A DNA stretch of 64,000 nt. Source: Galaxea fascicularis. Lineage: Eukaryota; Cnidaria; Anthozoa; Scleractinia; Euphylliidae. Numbering within the stretch: position 1 is the first letter of the stretch; every line of letters begins with the position of its first letter. Positions 11,901 through 22,437 of the stretch are shown here, one piece after another. The notes under the pieces are model-generated. The model worked only from the letters and a program-made list of their open reading frames with translations, made no database searches and was not told the origin of the DNA. The stretch spans positions 15,013,010 through 15,077,009 of the forward strand of contig OX419342.1 in NCBI GenBank assembly GCA_948470475.1, read 5' to 3'. The position numbers and the translations under genes were made by a program.

Positions 11901-14900
11901 TTGTCTTTTAATTGCATTTTACAAGATCTCTCCTAAAATATTCAGTTTTCATTTTTCTCCAAAATCCGGCTATCTGAGTGGCTGAGAGCATCCCCAAGGG
12001 ACTAAATACTGCTCTCTGATTGGCTGCACTGTCCATTCACTACACCCATCTTGACTATTTATTCACATTAGGGGCCGACCATTTAACTCTTGAGGGGGGG
12101 GGGGGGGGGGTGGGTGATTTTGAAAAAAAATTTCCTGCAAGCGCTTGGTGGAAGAAAAAAATTGCATGCAGCACAAATGAAATAGAAAAAAAATTCTTGC
12201 ACTGCTGCAAGCAAGAAAAAAAATGTTGCAAAGCTAGTTCATCATTTCTGGGGGGCTTTACAATTCTCGGCAAAACTGCAACCATTCCGGATAATCTACA
12301 AGCCAGCGAGCCACTCTGGTTAGCCTATTAAAATAACACATTGATTGGCCTAAATAACACTCTGGTTAGCCTAAATGTCACACTGGTTGGCCTACAGTTA
12401 GCTTAGGTAGCTTGCGAATTGCCCTTTGAATGGGATAAGGGATTTCTCGCTTGCTCGGTTCACATGGCTCCAAGTCATAGGAGTCATGCAAGCCATTACG
12501 GTTACCCTAAATTACACATTTGCTAGCCTAGTTAGCACTGCAGTTAGCCTACAATTCCTTAGGGAGCTTGCGGTTATTGGGATCAGGGATTTCTGGCTTG
12601 CTGGCTCGCACTGTATCCAAACTCATTAGCTTATCACAAGCAGTAATGGAGGTAAATTTTTCTTTTTGAAGAATCAAGTTTTATTAGACAAAGAAAAATA
12701 ATTTGTCATTTTTAATATTTTCAACTGAAGCAGTTTCATGTAATTACTTTATTGAACTCGATAAGGTTTTCAGCAATGTCATATAATATAATATAATTGT
12801 TTTGGAGATTTCAGTCCACTTTTAAATTGTAACTAATGATTCTAGCAGTAATTACCATGCTACGAGCATTTCTGAACTGCTTTTTGCTATTTTTAGCTAT
12901 TTTTTTAAATTAAGAAGCTAAACATTTTCAAATCTACCTCTGTAGCATCACTTTATCACATGAGAATATTGTTATAGGTAGTATTAAATGATTCTAAAGA
13001 ATGACATTCCGAAAACATAGCATGTAGCTATACAAGAATGATTTTGTATAGCTTACAACATTTTAAGGCTTTGCAGCTCCATAATAGAACTATTACTGCA
13101 ATAACCACAATGTAAATGTAAATACATTATGTAAATGTAAACACGACACCTTTTTGAGGAAAAAAAAATCCTGCAGAGAAACGAGGAGAGAAAAAAAAAT
13201 ATCCTGCAGAGCATTTAGGAGGGAAAAACATATCCTGCCCACCAGGTTGCTCGGAAAAAAAAAACTTGCTGACCAGAAATCACCCATCCCCCCCCCTCAA
13301 AAGTTAAATGGTCGGCCCCTTAGAAAAATGTGAAAGTGGGTAGACCGATTTCTCAAGGTTTTTTGCTGTTGGCGTTTGATTATGAACATCAGTCTGCACC
13401 TTTCTGTCTCACTTTACCAAAGTTATTTGAATCATCGTTACTGGACCAATAATAACTGCTCAATTCTCCCCTACAACTGTAACTGTTGCATGAGAGCCCT
13501 TATTCAAGTACTTTCGTCGTATCTCGGAACTTGGGTTTGTTTTAAGACTGCTTGGTTGTTTCTATATCAGGTTAGTGTTGATGTTGGCGCTTTCAATGAC
13601 GCTATAACTGCTTATCATCGTTTGCTGGACTTGCGTGACAAGTATTGCGATGTGGAGGTTAGTATGTACAAGTCACGTGCCTCACCTGCAGTGTGGTAAT
13701 ATGCATGTGCCGCGTACCGACACTTTTCGAGAGACAAAAAAAAATTTCGGGCGGAGAGAAGCGACAACCCGAAATACGTCTTCGCTCGCAGGCTAAAAAA
13801 ATACCGACATGGCCTGTATATTTATGGGCTGAGGGGGGAAGGGGGGGGGGGGGGACTTAAGTTTAATTAACCATGTCTATCACTTTGTGGAAATAATTTA
13901 CATTACACATTGTCGTCGTTTGTTTGTCGTTTATTTAACATTTCAATTAAGATAAAGAAGTTGTCTGAACCAGAGACGAGTATGATTAGCGAGATCATTC
14001 CTATCTATAGATCCTTTTCTAGTGCTCAAACACTGAAAACATGGGTTTGTTAGACGATGACTATCCTGCGTTTCCCCCTGTCCTAGTCTCCTTCGCAGAC
14101 GCCCTTTGGAGGAAAGATTGCGTGATGAGCCAAAAGAGCGTCCGCGAAGGAGACTACCTCAAACTTGGCCTGATATCTGTTGGAAGTGAATTTGTACCTG
14201 GTAACAATAGTCGTAAAGGAATTTTGTTTCCTTCCGTGTCGCACGGAAATGGGTCCACACGCGCTTGGTTGAGTGTTTTTGGTGTTGACACTAAACTTTG
14301 CTGAGGAAAAACCGAGTTTTGTGTTTCATGTTATAAATTTTTAACGATTTTTCTTGATGCTTGCTGTTAGTAAAATCTGTGTACCAGACAGCAGTACGGT
14401 CTCGATAGAGAAAACAAGCCTGTTTCCGGTGACACGTTACCATAATCAAAGATTCACATTACTATGGAGAGGATGGAGGATGAGAGTTCTAGATGCATTT
14501 CTAGCCGTTTTCGAAGACTTAAATTTCAAGTCTCCTCGAGGGAACCTGCTTCCGGACCACCAAGTTTTCTCACTCCTCACTCTTACACTTCCGTTTAGCA
14601 AGCACCCCCACCCCTCCCACTCCAAAAACCCTGAAATTTGTAACACACCTTTTAGGTTTTTCCATCGTAAAGGAACACTGTCATGATATTTCGGTCCGCT
14701 GTAAAATGCTAAAAAAAGGAAAAACCCATAAATTATGAAGCAGTTTATTTACTCAGGACTGTGTTGCCGCACTGACACTAAATACTATCTTACTTATGGC
14801 AAGGCTGGAAATTGCATTTTGAACAATTTATTAGTTAGTGTTCTTTATTCTAGATATTTATTTATGTAAAACATCAACAAAGTATGCCATTGTAACGACA

Positions 14901-17307
14901 AGTTGCATTTGTGTCCTTTAACTTGTTTAGATATTGGGGATCTTAGTGAAAGCGGTGAATCAAGGATTATTGGACTGCAATCAAAAACCAGGTGTGCTAG
15001 TCTTACTGAATACAAGAAAGTGAACCATATTGATGGTAAGCTTGGTACTGTGACTGAGTGTTATCTGATTTGAGACCATGAAGGGATTTCGGTATTCTTT
15101 CTGTCTCCTGAGTGGAATGTTTATCAATTGTGAGCAATGTGGCATGAAAACGCAATTACCAAAAATGGAAAAGAAAGCAAGTGTATTAGCTGTGGTCAGA
15201 GGAGGGGTTTGAAGCCATTCTGTATTACCATGCATTACAATTTTAGTACTTTCTGTTCAGTCTGTGTTGTATATCCGGCAGATTGGCCCAGTTTAATATG
15301 TCAAATTATTTTTGTGTTGTTTTCAGCCTCAGATCTGAAATCGAAGCTTCATAAACTGATGGGCAGGGTAACCTCCCAGGTATGCGAGTACTACCTTAGA
15401 TAGGGATATATGGGAAACAAACATAGGACAAATGTTAACTTGATTCTCTCGATTCACACACCCATTCACAGGCAGTAGCATGCACCGCGCAGGGGATGGG
15501 GCTGGAGCTGGGGTGACTTTAGCCCCCTCCCCCCCCCCTCCACTTTTTCGGATGGTAAAATATATATATATATATATATCTTTTACTTTAGTTACCCAGA
15601 TCTGTCACTTAACAAAATAGCTTAATTACATTATTTTATGTGAAATATGCGGACCTCTCAGGAAACACAGAACAGACAAACTTTGTCCTGCAGCTGTCGC
15701 CAATGCGTTTGTAGCTCCTAATGTTTGTAGCTGCCCTGCTGACCCTGTGTAATAAGTTGATGGTTTAATCCTGTATTCTGTGAAGGTAACCAACAATTCT
15801 GAGGTTTGGAAGCTGTACTCAGACCTGTGTTGGGATGACAACTCTCAAGAAGACAAAGAAAAGGTTGGTTTAATTGCGGTTAATCTCATGAAGTGACGAT
15901 CGGGAGGCCAGGCTACTCTAACGAGGTTTAGTTTGTTTCAATTTTTCGACTGAATTTATTGATATTGCAGGCACTACATTTTTTGGTTAAGGCCCACCGA
16001 ACTAGAACTCAGGCTCCTGGCTGGGAGAATGACGTCAGTCAGTTCAAGGATGTTATACAATTAACACTTCATCTCAGCGATGGTAAGGAGCTTTTTCTTG
16101 TCTGACTACGATCTATATCTTGTTGCCTTTTCACTTCAGCTCTCTTGTGACTTGAGGATTACGTGACTTCCCTTCCACTATGTATTGGTTGCCTTCCCCT
16201 CTCATATCTTTCCTTGGGTTATCTGTTGGGACTGAAAAGAGCAAAGCCACTGATACTGTAGCCTCCTACACTGAACTTCTTTTGGCTTGTCACGCAATCT
16301 CTTATCCCAGACAAATTGCGTGACGAGCCAAAAGAAGGTTTGTATACAAGGCTACTGATGCTATTGGTAGGCTCCTGGATGGAAGTGAAAACGTTTGAAT
16401 CGGGTGCTGGTAGTTGCCTGTAAGCTGTATGCCTATTGATTCACACTTGATGATGCACGTGAAAAACTTCATTCTCGGAGACTCAGGAGCGGTTAGTTGG
16501 GGCGAGAGGAAATAAATCGAGCAAAGAAATAAAGCGTCGCAGGTTTACAAGTAAGGCTGTCTTACTTGTAAACCTGCGACGCTTCATTTTTTTGCCCGAT
16601 TTATTTCCTCTCGCCCCAACTAACCGCCCCTGGGTCTCCGAGGATGGAAAAACTTACGAAATAATGTGTTTATTGTACAGTATACGTGCAAGTGAGCCAG
16701 GGAAAAAATGGCAAGACGGAATCAGTGCAGCTACTTTCGTCAGCAAAACTCATTCTCAAACAGTTGGTCACAAGAGCAAAGGTTAGTGTGAGCGTGTTAT
16801 CTGTAGCCTCCTACGCAGACATTCTTTTGGCTCTTCATGCAATCTTTCCTCCCAACGCTATGTTATCGGAAATGGAGTTGCGATAGAACAGACACCTGAT
16901 TTATTAAGCAGCTTTCACAGTTCTCTCTTTTTCTGCACACCCGATCATGCGCAAAGCACTTCACGCATGTCTTAACTCCTATTATGATGACCAATGCGTT
17001 AAGGAGAATACGCAAATTTGATTGGCTCAGTTGGCAGTGTGTCTTAGTTGATAAGCAGTACTCACCGTGATCTATTGTTAATACACAAATCCGATTGGCT
17101 CAGTCTGAGCTTTGTTTTATCGAGCACCATCCAACCACTTGGCCTCCCAGCTTGTCGTTAACTGATGGTTACGAACGTCTTTTTAAACAGAAAGTCCATA
17201 CGGATCCACTAACAGGGAATATCCAACCAGAACTTACACAAGCCGTCCTGGACTTAGAGGCCAGCTTACAGAGAATTAGCGACTTGATTTCCAGTGTCAA
17301 AAGTTAA
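2779..17307 (+). CDS. TTC27: Tetratricopeptide repeat protein 27 (C-terminal part)
   Basis: C-terminal 524 codons of TTC27 (vertebrate TTC27 is about 840 residues); the N-terminus is left of the window. Exons: 2779-2900, 3525-3591, 6367-6465, 6569-6604, 6754-6813, 7252-7374, 7725-7802, 8224-8319, 8680-8733, 9377-9475, 10949-11001, 11481-11559, 13571-13657, 14931-14991, 15327-15379, 15786-15863, 15971-16082, 16681-16781, 17191-17307 (TAA). Every junction keeps phase, and all introns are GT-AG except the one at 7375, which starts GC (AAG|GCAAGT). Family signatures: LLEKIRF and DQAVILG at the start, [81 protein letters not shown], the [12 protein letters not shown] motif, LMGRVTSQV and [10 protein letters not shown]. 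These are TPR-type helical pairs. Introns hold many mobile elements. The family match is strong; the molecular role of TTC27 itself is not shown by this sequence. Confidence 0.95.
3070..3293. mobile_element. MITE-like inverted repeat (TTC27 intron)
   Basis: Arms of about 60 bp: CATTTTACAGTT...CACCTGGCCTTT...GAGGCTGG on the left and its imperfect complement CCAGCCTCGC...AAAGGCCAGGT...AACTGTAAAATG on the right. They flank about 100 bp of unique sequence. No ORF. Confidence 0.75.
3999..4928 (-). CDS. Penelope-like reverse transcriptase / GIY-YIG, 5'-truncated
   Basis: 309-codon ORF. It opens just before the RT catalytic YVDDTLSAM box, so the fingers and most of the palm are missing. Then come the RT thumb-like region ([27 protein letters not shown]), a basic linker, and a GIY-YIG-type endonuclease region with [25 protein letters not shown] and DHLREKHAL, ending in a TAG stop. 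RT followed by GIY-YIG is the defining layout of Penelope-like elements. The apparent first methionine lies within the inverted junction, so it is not a genuine element start. The copy cannot make a complete RT. It is transcriptionally antisense to TTC27. Confidence 0.9.
   Translation of the reverse strand: MKGNTTLRYVDDTLSAMPDVEAATDFLTTLNNSHPSIDFTMELEENGRLPFLGMNVIRNGCYLNTTVYRKPTDTGLLLHYHSHVDARYKRSLIKTMLNRAFKLSSTWKAFHEECERLKVIFSRLCYPEDLVQSTIRLFVDSKVSEESRTHVDEKRGDPIRVVLPFKDQKSANAVRRQLADLSRKISVDITPVYTSKKIKEEIRVREEKPPLVSQQCVVYQFKCDLCDAGYVGYTCRHLHQRIEEHKGATIGDHLREKHALEPNNIAKSFRILRKCQNKFDCLIFEMFFIKELKPSLNKQCDSIRAKLFV
4915..5361 (+). pseudogene. Penelope-like element, inverted 3' fragment
   Basis: 148-codon open frame identical in its readable part to the C-terminal half of the minus-strand copy (from [11 protein letters not shown] onward, including the GIY-YIG region). 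It starts at the inverted junction and lacks all RT motifs. The 3' untranslated part (5362-5604) is the mirror of 3757-3998 and includes a GACC/GGTC mini-hairpin followed by GAAAC near 5550-5570. Confidence 0.88.
5750..5998. repeat. Tandem pair of ~107 bp TIR elements
   Basis: Two near-identical units (about 5750-5857 and 5890-5998, period 140 bp). Each begins TTAACCCTTTAACTCCC and ends in the inverse form GGGA.TGAAAG.G.TTAA. The central sequence includes CGTCTGGCGTTAGACAGAG and TGCCATTTGGCA. It resembles a short MITE that inserted twice or was duplicated. Confidence 0.8.
9490..9960 (-). mobile_element. tRNA-derived SINE with partial and inverted copies
   Basis: A minus-strand SINE with a tRNA-like head at 9619-9692 and a body running down to about 9490. 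The body motif GGTGGAACAGAGAATTAACTC...AAAGTGCTAA at 9493 recurs at about 9789 in the same orientation. A third, inverted copy (TTAGCACTTTAATTTACAC...TCTCTGTTACACCACT) lies at about 9904-9957, making a palindromic cluster. All of it lies in the TTC27 intron between exons 9377-9475 and 10949-11001. Confidence 0.8.
9619..9692 (-). repeat. tRNA-like SINE head (not a functional tRNA)
   Basis: The complement reads GACCTCG...CGAGGTCA, with matching 7 bp acceptor arms, a pol III A-box-like TAGCTTAGTCGGCAGAG and a B-box GGTTCGATTCC. The anticodon arm does not form a clean 5 bp stem with a 7 nt loop, so I do not call a functional tRNA. Confidence 0.75.
10050..10696. mobile_element. Nonautonomous element with TIRs, TTAA-flanked
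   Basis: Terminal inverted repeats GGTATCATGGTAGGTGGATT (10054) and its complement ending at 10692 are directly flanked by TTAA on both sides. The inverted symmetry extends a few bases beyond TTAA (CTTA/TAAG), so the exact boundary is ambiguous. The ~640 bp interior has no transposase. TTAA targets are typical of piggyBac-type transposition, but the terminal bases do not look like classical piggyBac ends. Confidence 0.7.
12068..13322. mobile_element. 1.25 kb TIR element with TTA duplication
   Basis: The ends GGGGCCGACCATTTAACT (12071) and AGTTAAATGGTCGGCCCC (to 13319) are inverted. Next come a G-run/C-run and the TGGGTGATTT / AAATCACCCA extension. The element is flanked by TTA at 12068-12070 and 13320-13322. 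A 3 bp TTA duplication and GG-rich ends suggest a PIF/Harbinger-type nonautonomous element. The interior has poly-A-rich blocks and repeated TTAGCCTA motifs but no transposase. Confidence 0.8.
14084..14156. mobile_element. 73 bp foldback element, copy A
   Basis: TAGTCTCCTTCGCAGACG at the left end mirrors CGTCCGCGAAGGAGACTA at the right, with CTTTGGAGGA and GCGTGATGAGCCAAAAG between. It is related to copies at 16258-16355 and 16803-16858 by the shared core of CTTTTGGCTC and TCACGCAATCT. Confidence 0.75.
14665..14830 (+). mobile_element. Partial MITE copy, related to 18505-18751
   Basis: Shares with the element at 18505 the start AAAGGAACACTGTCATG, the block TTTATTTACTCAGGACTG, GACACTAAATACT and AAATTGCATTTTGAA. 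The far end is missing. Confidence 0.65.
15559..15580. repeat. (TA)n microsatellite
   Basis: About eleven TA units in a TTC27 intron. Confidence 0.85.
16258..16355. mobile_element. Foldback element, copy B
   Basis: GTAGCCTCCTACAC at the left and AGGCTAC at the right enclose CTTTTGGCTTGTCACGCAATCT and its inverse ATTGCGTGACGAGCCAAAAG. It is the same family as 14084-14156. Confidence 0.7.
16474..16642. repeat. 169 bp near-perfect inverted repeat next to a TTC27 acceptor
   Basis: Arms of about 80 bp (CTCGGAGACTCAGGAGCGG...GGTTTACAAGTAAG and its complement) are separated by about 5 bases. Transcribed RNA would fold into one long hairpin. Its right end lies only 38 bp before the TTC27 exon that starts at 16681, so it sits in or next to the branch-point and polypyrimidine region of that intron. 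Confidence 0.85.
16803..16858. mobile_element. Half copy of the 14084 foldback family
   Basis: GTAGCCTCCTACGCAGAC followed by CTTTTGGCTC and CATGCAATCTTTCCTCCC, without a matching right arm. Confidence 0.6.
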
Positions 17308-17396
17308 TATTTCAACTCTGCTCTAGCGATCGCCAAGGGTTGTCCAGTTAAATCTTTGTAACGAGGTATCTACCCTGAAGAGAAGCTGACATACTG

Positions 17397-17402
17397 AATA
17401 AA
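17397..17402 (+). terminator. TTC27 polyadenylation signal (AATAAA)
   Basis: First AATAAA after the TTC27 stop, 90 bp downstream. The distance would give a short 3' UTR. Not confirmed by transcripts. Confidence 0.45.
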
Positions 17403-18152
17403 CGGCACAAAGAACCATTTCGTACAGAGGAAGCAAAACTTCGAAGGCAGCACAAATTATGAACATGATCAACCCACTGATTGCTGCGCCCTTAGGCCAC
17501 ACCAACTGGCCGATTCTCAGACCATTGTCTGCCCTCGTCCGCTCTCTGGCAGCAAGTGACTTCGTGCAGTGTGAAACAAGGCCACTGTGAACCGGACTGG
17601 CCTGGAGACAAGTGGTTTTGAAAAGTTCCTGTCATACGCAGAAGACTATTATTCAAAGACAGCTATGACCTACTGTTGTGACCGGCACGACAAATATTTA
17701 AAAACGGGCAAAACGTAAAAGGACAATGTTGGATAAATAGAGTTCATGTGCTTGACAACGTGTTTGTCGGTGTTTTACTGTTATATATCTTGCAGCTGCA
17801 AACAGTGCTATCTGTCAACAATGCCGAGAGCCTCGGACTTCCCTATCCTTAAAATTGTATTTTTTTCTAACTTTTTCTCCTAATGTTCATCCGTACTTGG
17901 TTACTTTTTGGAAAGCTTTTTCGGCCACACATTTCGCTGGGAAAATAAAAAGCTCAGCGTACCTGCCGAGTAGCATGGCACCTAAGTAAAACAGTCTGGG
18001 TATAAAAGTGGGCGTGTCTGATGGAGTTGGAAAAGAAAAAGAGATCCTTACTCTTCACTTTAGTTTTTCAGCCACTTTCGTGTTGCTAATCAACAGCTGG
18101 TAATTGACAAGTCAAACAGTTCAAAATTAAAAATGTCCTCCTCAGCACTCGG

Positions 18153-18230
18153 TTTTCCCGTAGCTCAGGGGTTAGAGTAAACTGTATTCCAAGCGATATT
18201 CTGAAGATCATTGGTTCGATTCCCATTAGG
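18153..18230 (+). mobile_element. tRNA-derived SINE head
   Basis: TAGCTCAGGGGTTAGAG (A-box-like) and GGTTCGATTCCC (B-box) are spaced as in a tRNA gene. The acceptor and anticodon stems are not convincing, so this is a SINE or tRNA pseudogene rather than a functional tRNA. Confidence 0.6.
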
Positions 18231-18504
18231 GACCCGGGGGGAATCGTGATACGTTTCTTTCATGTTTGTGGAGTTTTCTTCATGAAATACATTTTTGGAG
18301 TGTGGATAACCGTGAGAGGTGGTTTAAGAGGAAGCCTTTTGTTAGCGGTAATACTGTCGAGAATAATGCAAACGGTACCTTTTCATTAACATTTATTATT
18401 AACTCCAGTATTTATAAAAGTAACCGCAGAAAATGTACAAAAATAGCACAAAAAATATAGTTATAAAATATATATCTTTGATGGTGCCAATCACTGTATG
18501 TGTT

Positions 18505-18751
18505 AAAGGAGCACTGTCATGCTATTTCAGTCCGGCGTAAGATACTAAATCTTTAAATCAGGAAAAATAATGAAGTCGATTATTTACTCAGGACTGAGTT
18601 ACTGCACTGAGACTAAATACTGTCTTCTTCTGTTTCGGATGGCTAGGACGGAAATGGATTGCATTTTGAAAAAAATTAGCCTAAACTCAAGTAGCATTTC
18701 TGAGAAGTTTGGGCCGGAAAACAGCAAAACCACCATGACAGTGCCCCTTTA
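18505..18751. mobile_element. MITE with AAAGGAGCACTGTCATG ends
   Basis: The 17 bp ends AAAGGAGCACTGTCATG and CATGACAGTGCCCCTTT are inverted with one mismatch. They flank about 215 bp with no coding capacity. A partial copy lies at 14665-14830. Confidence 0.8.
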
Positions 18752-19390
18752 GGCTAGTTGAGGTATCTATCAGCCTGACTAAATTTTTATTTGGAACTTA
18801 TGTTGTGTAAAAATTGGATAAAAATTGTATTCTTTCCACAAAGAGTGTTACCTGGGAATAATTTCTATTAACAACAGCCAGTCAAAAACAAATTAATAAA
18901 CACTACACGCAAATATTAAATTTTTTAAAGTAACAATAGTGTGGTAGGAAGCGGTGATTAACTACAAAAGTACCGATCTTAGACGAGGAGGCTGGCTATG
19001 GCAGATTTCAAGTGACAGAACAAAAATTACATGTGAGCACGCAAACCCTTTGCTGCTACGTTACGTCGCAATGCATACAAGCTACACTACCGACATGACA
19101 CAAGATAACTTGTAAGAGAAGTGACCCGACCAAAATAATACATGGCGCGCGCTTTATTTCGGGGTTCGCCAATACATTCAAAAATCACGCGCGGTACCCC
19201 AGTAGGAGAGGTTGCTCGCAGGCTCTATGACGGTTGCATAAGAGACTTTTTCACAGATGGTAATGTTGCAGCCCCTGTCTGGCCAGTACCTAGATGTTTG
19301 GCCTGTATTATGATGCTATGCACTCATGGCAGATGCCACAGGCACACCAATGCCATTCACCAGATCGCTCTCCTGTGTCACCATACAGCA

Positions 19391-19744
19391 TTACTTTGTA
19401 AAGTAAAGTCTACTGGCGGACATTACAGGCACTCTAAACACACGAATATCTGTCATGGGAAGGAACTTGCACAAGATGCAGTTGAGTTCATTCAAAGACA
19501 ACATCAGGTTGCCGTTCAAATCTTTCTGGATCACCAACTCATTCGTAAATTTAGAACAAAGGTGACGTGCAATCGGCATCACTGGTTCGTCCCTTGACAA
19601 CGCATCACGTGCCTGAAGGGTGTCACATGCATGCCAATCTGTGATGACAGAGGCCTGTGGTCCAGTGAGTACTCCCCAATCCAAGCAATACAGATCAGTC
19701 AGTTCACAAACAGCCTGAAGGCAGTGACTATTAACAGCACTGTC
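19391..19744 (-). CDS. Possible 3'-terminal exon of the MBD/LRR gene
   Basis: A 117-codon open segment preceded by a strong acceptor (pyrimidine-rich tract ending TCCATAG at the complement of 19745) and ending in TAA at 19391. It opens in phase 0, which matches the donor of the exon ending at 22438. Its start (HCLQAVCELTDLYCLDWG) has leucine spacing like a leucine-rich repeat. The rest is not recognised. It could instead belong to another gene or to a decayed element. Confidence 0.35.
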   Translation of the reverse strand, partial: DSAVNSHCLQAVCELTDLYCLDWGVLTGPQASVITDWHACDTLQARDALSRDEPVMPIARHLCSKFTNELVIQKDLNGNLMLSLNELNCILCKFLPMTDIRVFRVPVMSASRLYFTK

Positions 19745-20619
19745 CTATGGAAAGATTACACAAGGAAAAATGTCACTGCATATGTCAACTGTCATTCCTT
19801 TCACATTTTGAATGGTATATGAATTCCATTTTGGCAGTATACACTTGCTCAGCTTGGTAGAGACAAAAGCAGAGGGTATTTTTCTACTCCGGGAAGCGAG
19901 AGTCGAGAAAAATCACCACAGCGGCGGCGAGTGTTCTAAACACTTCTTCAAACCCTTTGTAGAAACACCACGACAACTTGATTTTCCTGGGTGCTTCGGT
20001 GAGTTAATATGGTCTGAATTTGGAGGCAAATGATGAAACTAACCCGACCACCCTACTATTTGATATCGTTGGAAATAGATGGTCGCTCTTACGAAAGACA
20101 AAAATACCTCGATTGGCCAAACGGCGAGAGTGCGAAGACTTGGCAGCAGCTGGAGAACATCCGCGAGAGTGGAAGATATATTGAACATAATCAGATCCAA
20201 ATGAACAAGACTGTAAAACCAGTATAACACAGTAACTCAGGATTCCAGTTCTTATTTGTATTATTACAAAGTACATGTAATATCATAGTTGTAGTGTTTC
20301 CTTGATTAAATGTTGGGGACGTCTATCATGCTCCACAGAAGGATCTTCCAGTAATTTCATGGTCAATAATCAGCAAGATCAAATAGACACCGCCTCCTCG
20401 AACAAAAATGCGGGCACGTTTAAAAATCGGTTTCGTTTACCAGAATTCTGTCCATGACATTAAATCGAGAAAACATACAATGAAAGTGATGGTAAAATAC
20501 ACAAAGAATACACCGAAAAGGGAGTTTTGGAGGTAGACCCTATAATACAAACTCCCTGAAGGAAAATCTAAAATATTCAACAGGCATTAAAAATCATTCT
20601 AAAACGTTTCAACATTAAA

Positions 20620-20960
20620 AGATATTACAAGATATTTAAAAAATATCGTAAAGACTGCTTAAAACTTCCAACATTGCCCGCTTCGACGACGCACTCAGGT
20701 AGATCATTCCATTCTTTAACAATTCTTCAAAAAACGAGTATTTATGACAGCTACAGTAAGATCCGTCAAATTGTAACTAAAATTGTGGTTGCTCCTTGTT
20801 GTTTTTGAAGCTAATTCGAAGTAATCTTGGAAAACCAGAAATAAATAGTATATCCTGTGAGTAGTCGTAACATACCTAATCCCTAATCTTAAACTGAAGA
20901 ATAAGGCGTTGTGTGTCATCCGGATTGAAGGGGATGAGTAAGTGAGTGTGTATGGAAACA
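20620..20960 (-). pseudogene. Non-LTR retrotransposon C-terminal relic
   Basis: The minus-strand translation, with at least one frame change, gives TRSNHNFSYNL, then KNC/KNG..., then LPECVVEAGNVGSFKQSL and a stop. The WN.LP..VV.A.....F...L pattern is the usual C-terminal tail of LINE ORF2 proteins. Decayed fragment. Confidence 0.55.
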
Positions 20961-22437
20961 AGAAAACAATATTTGACTGGCAATCTCAATATGATGTAAA
21001 CGGTATACAAATAGGTGAACCAAGTTATGGGCATACAACTGCGTATGTACTTTCACTATTGCCTTACCTGTGAAGACCCTTCAAGGCATGCGCAAGAGTA
21101 TCAAAGGAACTGCCACACTCGAGCCTTAAACACTTTAAATTTGTTAAGTAACCAAGACACTGGTAAGTCTGGAAAAAAAAAAAAACAAGGAAAAATGATC
21201 ATTATGCTTCAACAGTACAGAACAATGTTAAATTGATCTGATTGGTCTGCCCTAGGTGCTGAAATACGAGTCTTGTCAACGGAAGACACCAACAGCAAGT
21301 TTTTAAGACTGCAGACTAAAGAATACACAACAGAGTCACACTGGAAACAATGCAGCCTATAGGTCAGCTTGGCTTAGTACTCTCTTAATGACAGTCCTGC
21401 ATAAAATGATGGGCGCTTTCTGATTCGACCAAAAATTCCGTAAAAACCGGGAAGTGAAAGTCATCGAAATATTCTGGAAAAATATTTCGAAAATTTGGGT
21501 ATACCTCTCGACGTTGGCCCAACATTCGGGAATATAGGAACAACCGGAAAATTCCGTTTTATTTGTCCATTCGTACTGGGGCCCATTTGCTCTGGCCATG
21601 AAACGCGGGTGTCATTTGCCGAGATTCCGGAAGAGTGTACCTTCAAAGTAGACGCGGGACTCCCTTTAAATTTCTTCGCATGTAACAGTTCACAGCACTT
21701 AAGATCACTAAAGAAGCCAGTAAATTATGTCATCATTCTCATCCAAAGACTTTTTCGTTTTAAGTTTACATTCGTTGAACAACTTCAAGGCGAGTAAAAA
21801 CGCTACGGAAGGCCAGCCATTTATGCTTCATTATTGTAACACTTTTCCGCGAAACTCATCAATTTGAATCGCCTGATTTAGAACAGAGACAAGACCAATA
21901 AATAGAGGAAGTGCCAATGTGTAAAACCAAGAAGAACCAGTAGGGGAAATGGAGTTACCAAAGGAGCTTGATCTGCCAGGCTTAAACGATAGTGCGTTTG
22001 AATCTGATTCTTATTTTAAATTTACAATAAAATGATCAAGTTTTCTACCCTCAAATGTTAGTGTCTTTCTGTTGAGAAATACCACCAAAAATGCTGGAAA
22101 TGGTATTTCCAAGTCTCTAAATTTTAACATTTTCTGGGGGTGTGGGCATGCCCCTAGACCCCTCTAGAGCCTCGGGCCTACAGCCCAGGGCCGTTTCGCA
22201 CCTTTGGCGCTCACTTCCAAGGCCTACTTTTAATTGTAAGCCTTCTACTTTATTAACAGCCCTGTAATTTAGGTAATCCCTTGTGGCAATCAGCTGTGTT
22301 TAAGCGCATTCTTGGGAACGGGTTGAATAACAATGACCAACCGGTTTAATTTTGACATCCTCATGACAAACTGACATGGCATGTTGTGGTAATTTTAATG
22401 GGACAAGTACACACTCATTGTTATTCTTACTGCTTAC

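Larger units (their letters stand above)
17403..19390. other. Intergenic, repeats only
   Basis: No supported exon. It contains a TATAAAAG at 18001-18008 of unknown meaning, a tRNA-like SINE head at 18153-18230 and a MITE at 18505-18751. Confidence 0.45.

Noticed and set aside
19142..19597. 151-codon plus-strand open frame
   Set aside because: It lies antisense to a splice-bounded frame, shows no domain and has irregular composition. I treat it as a shadow or chance frame.
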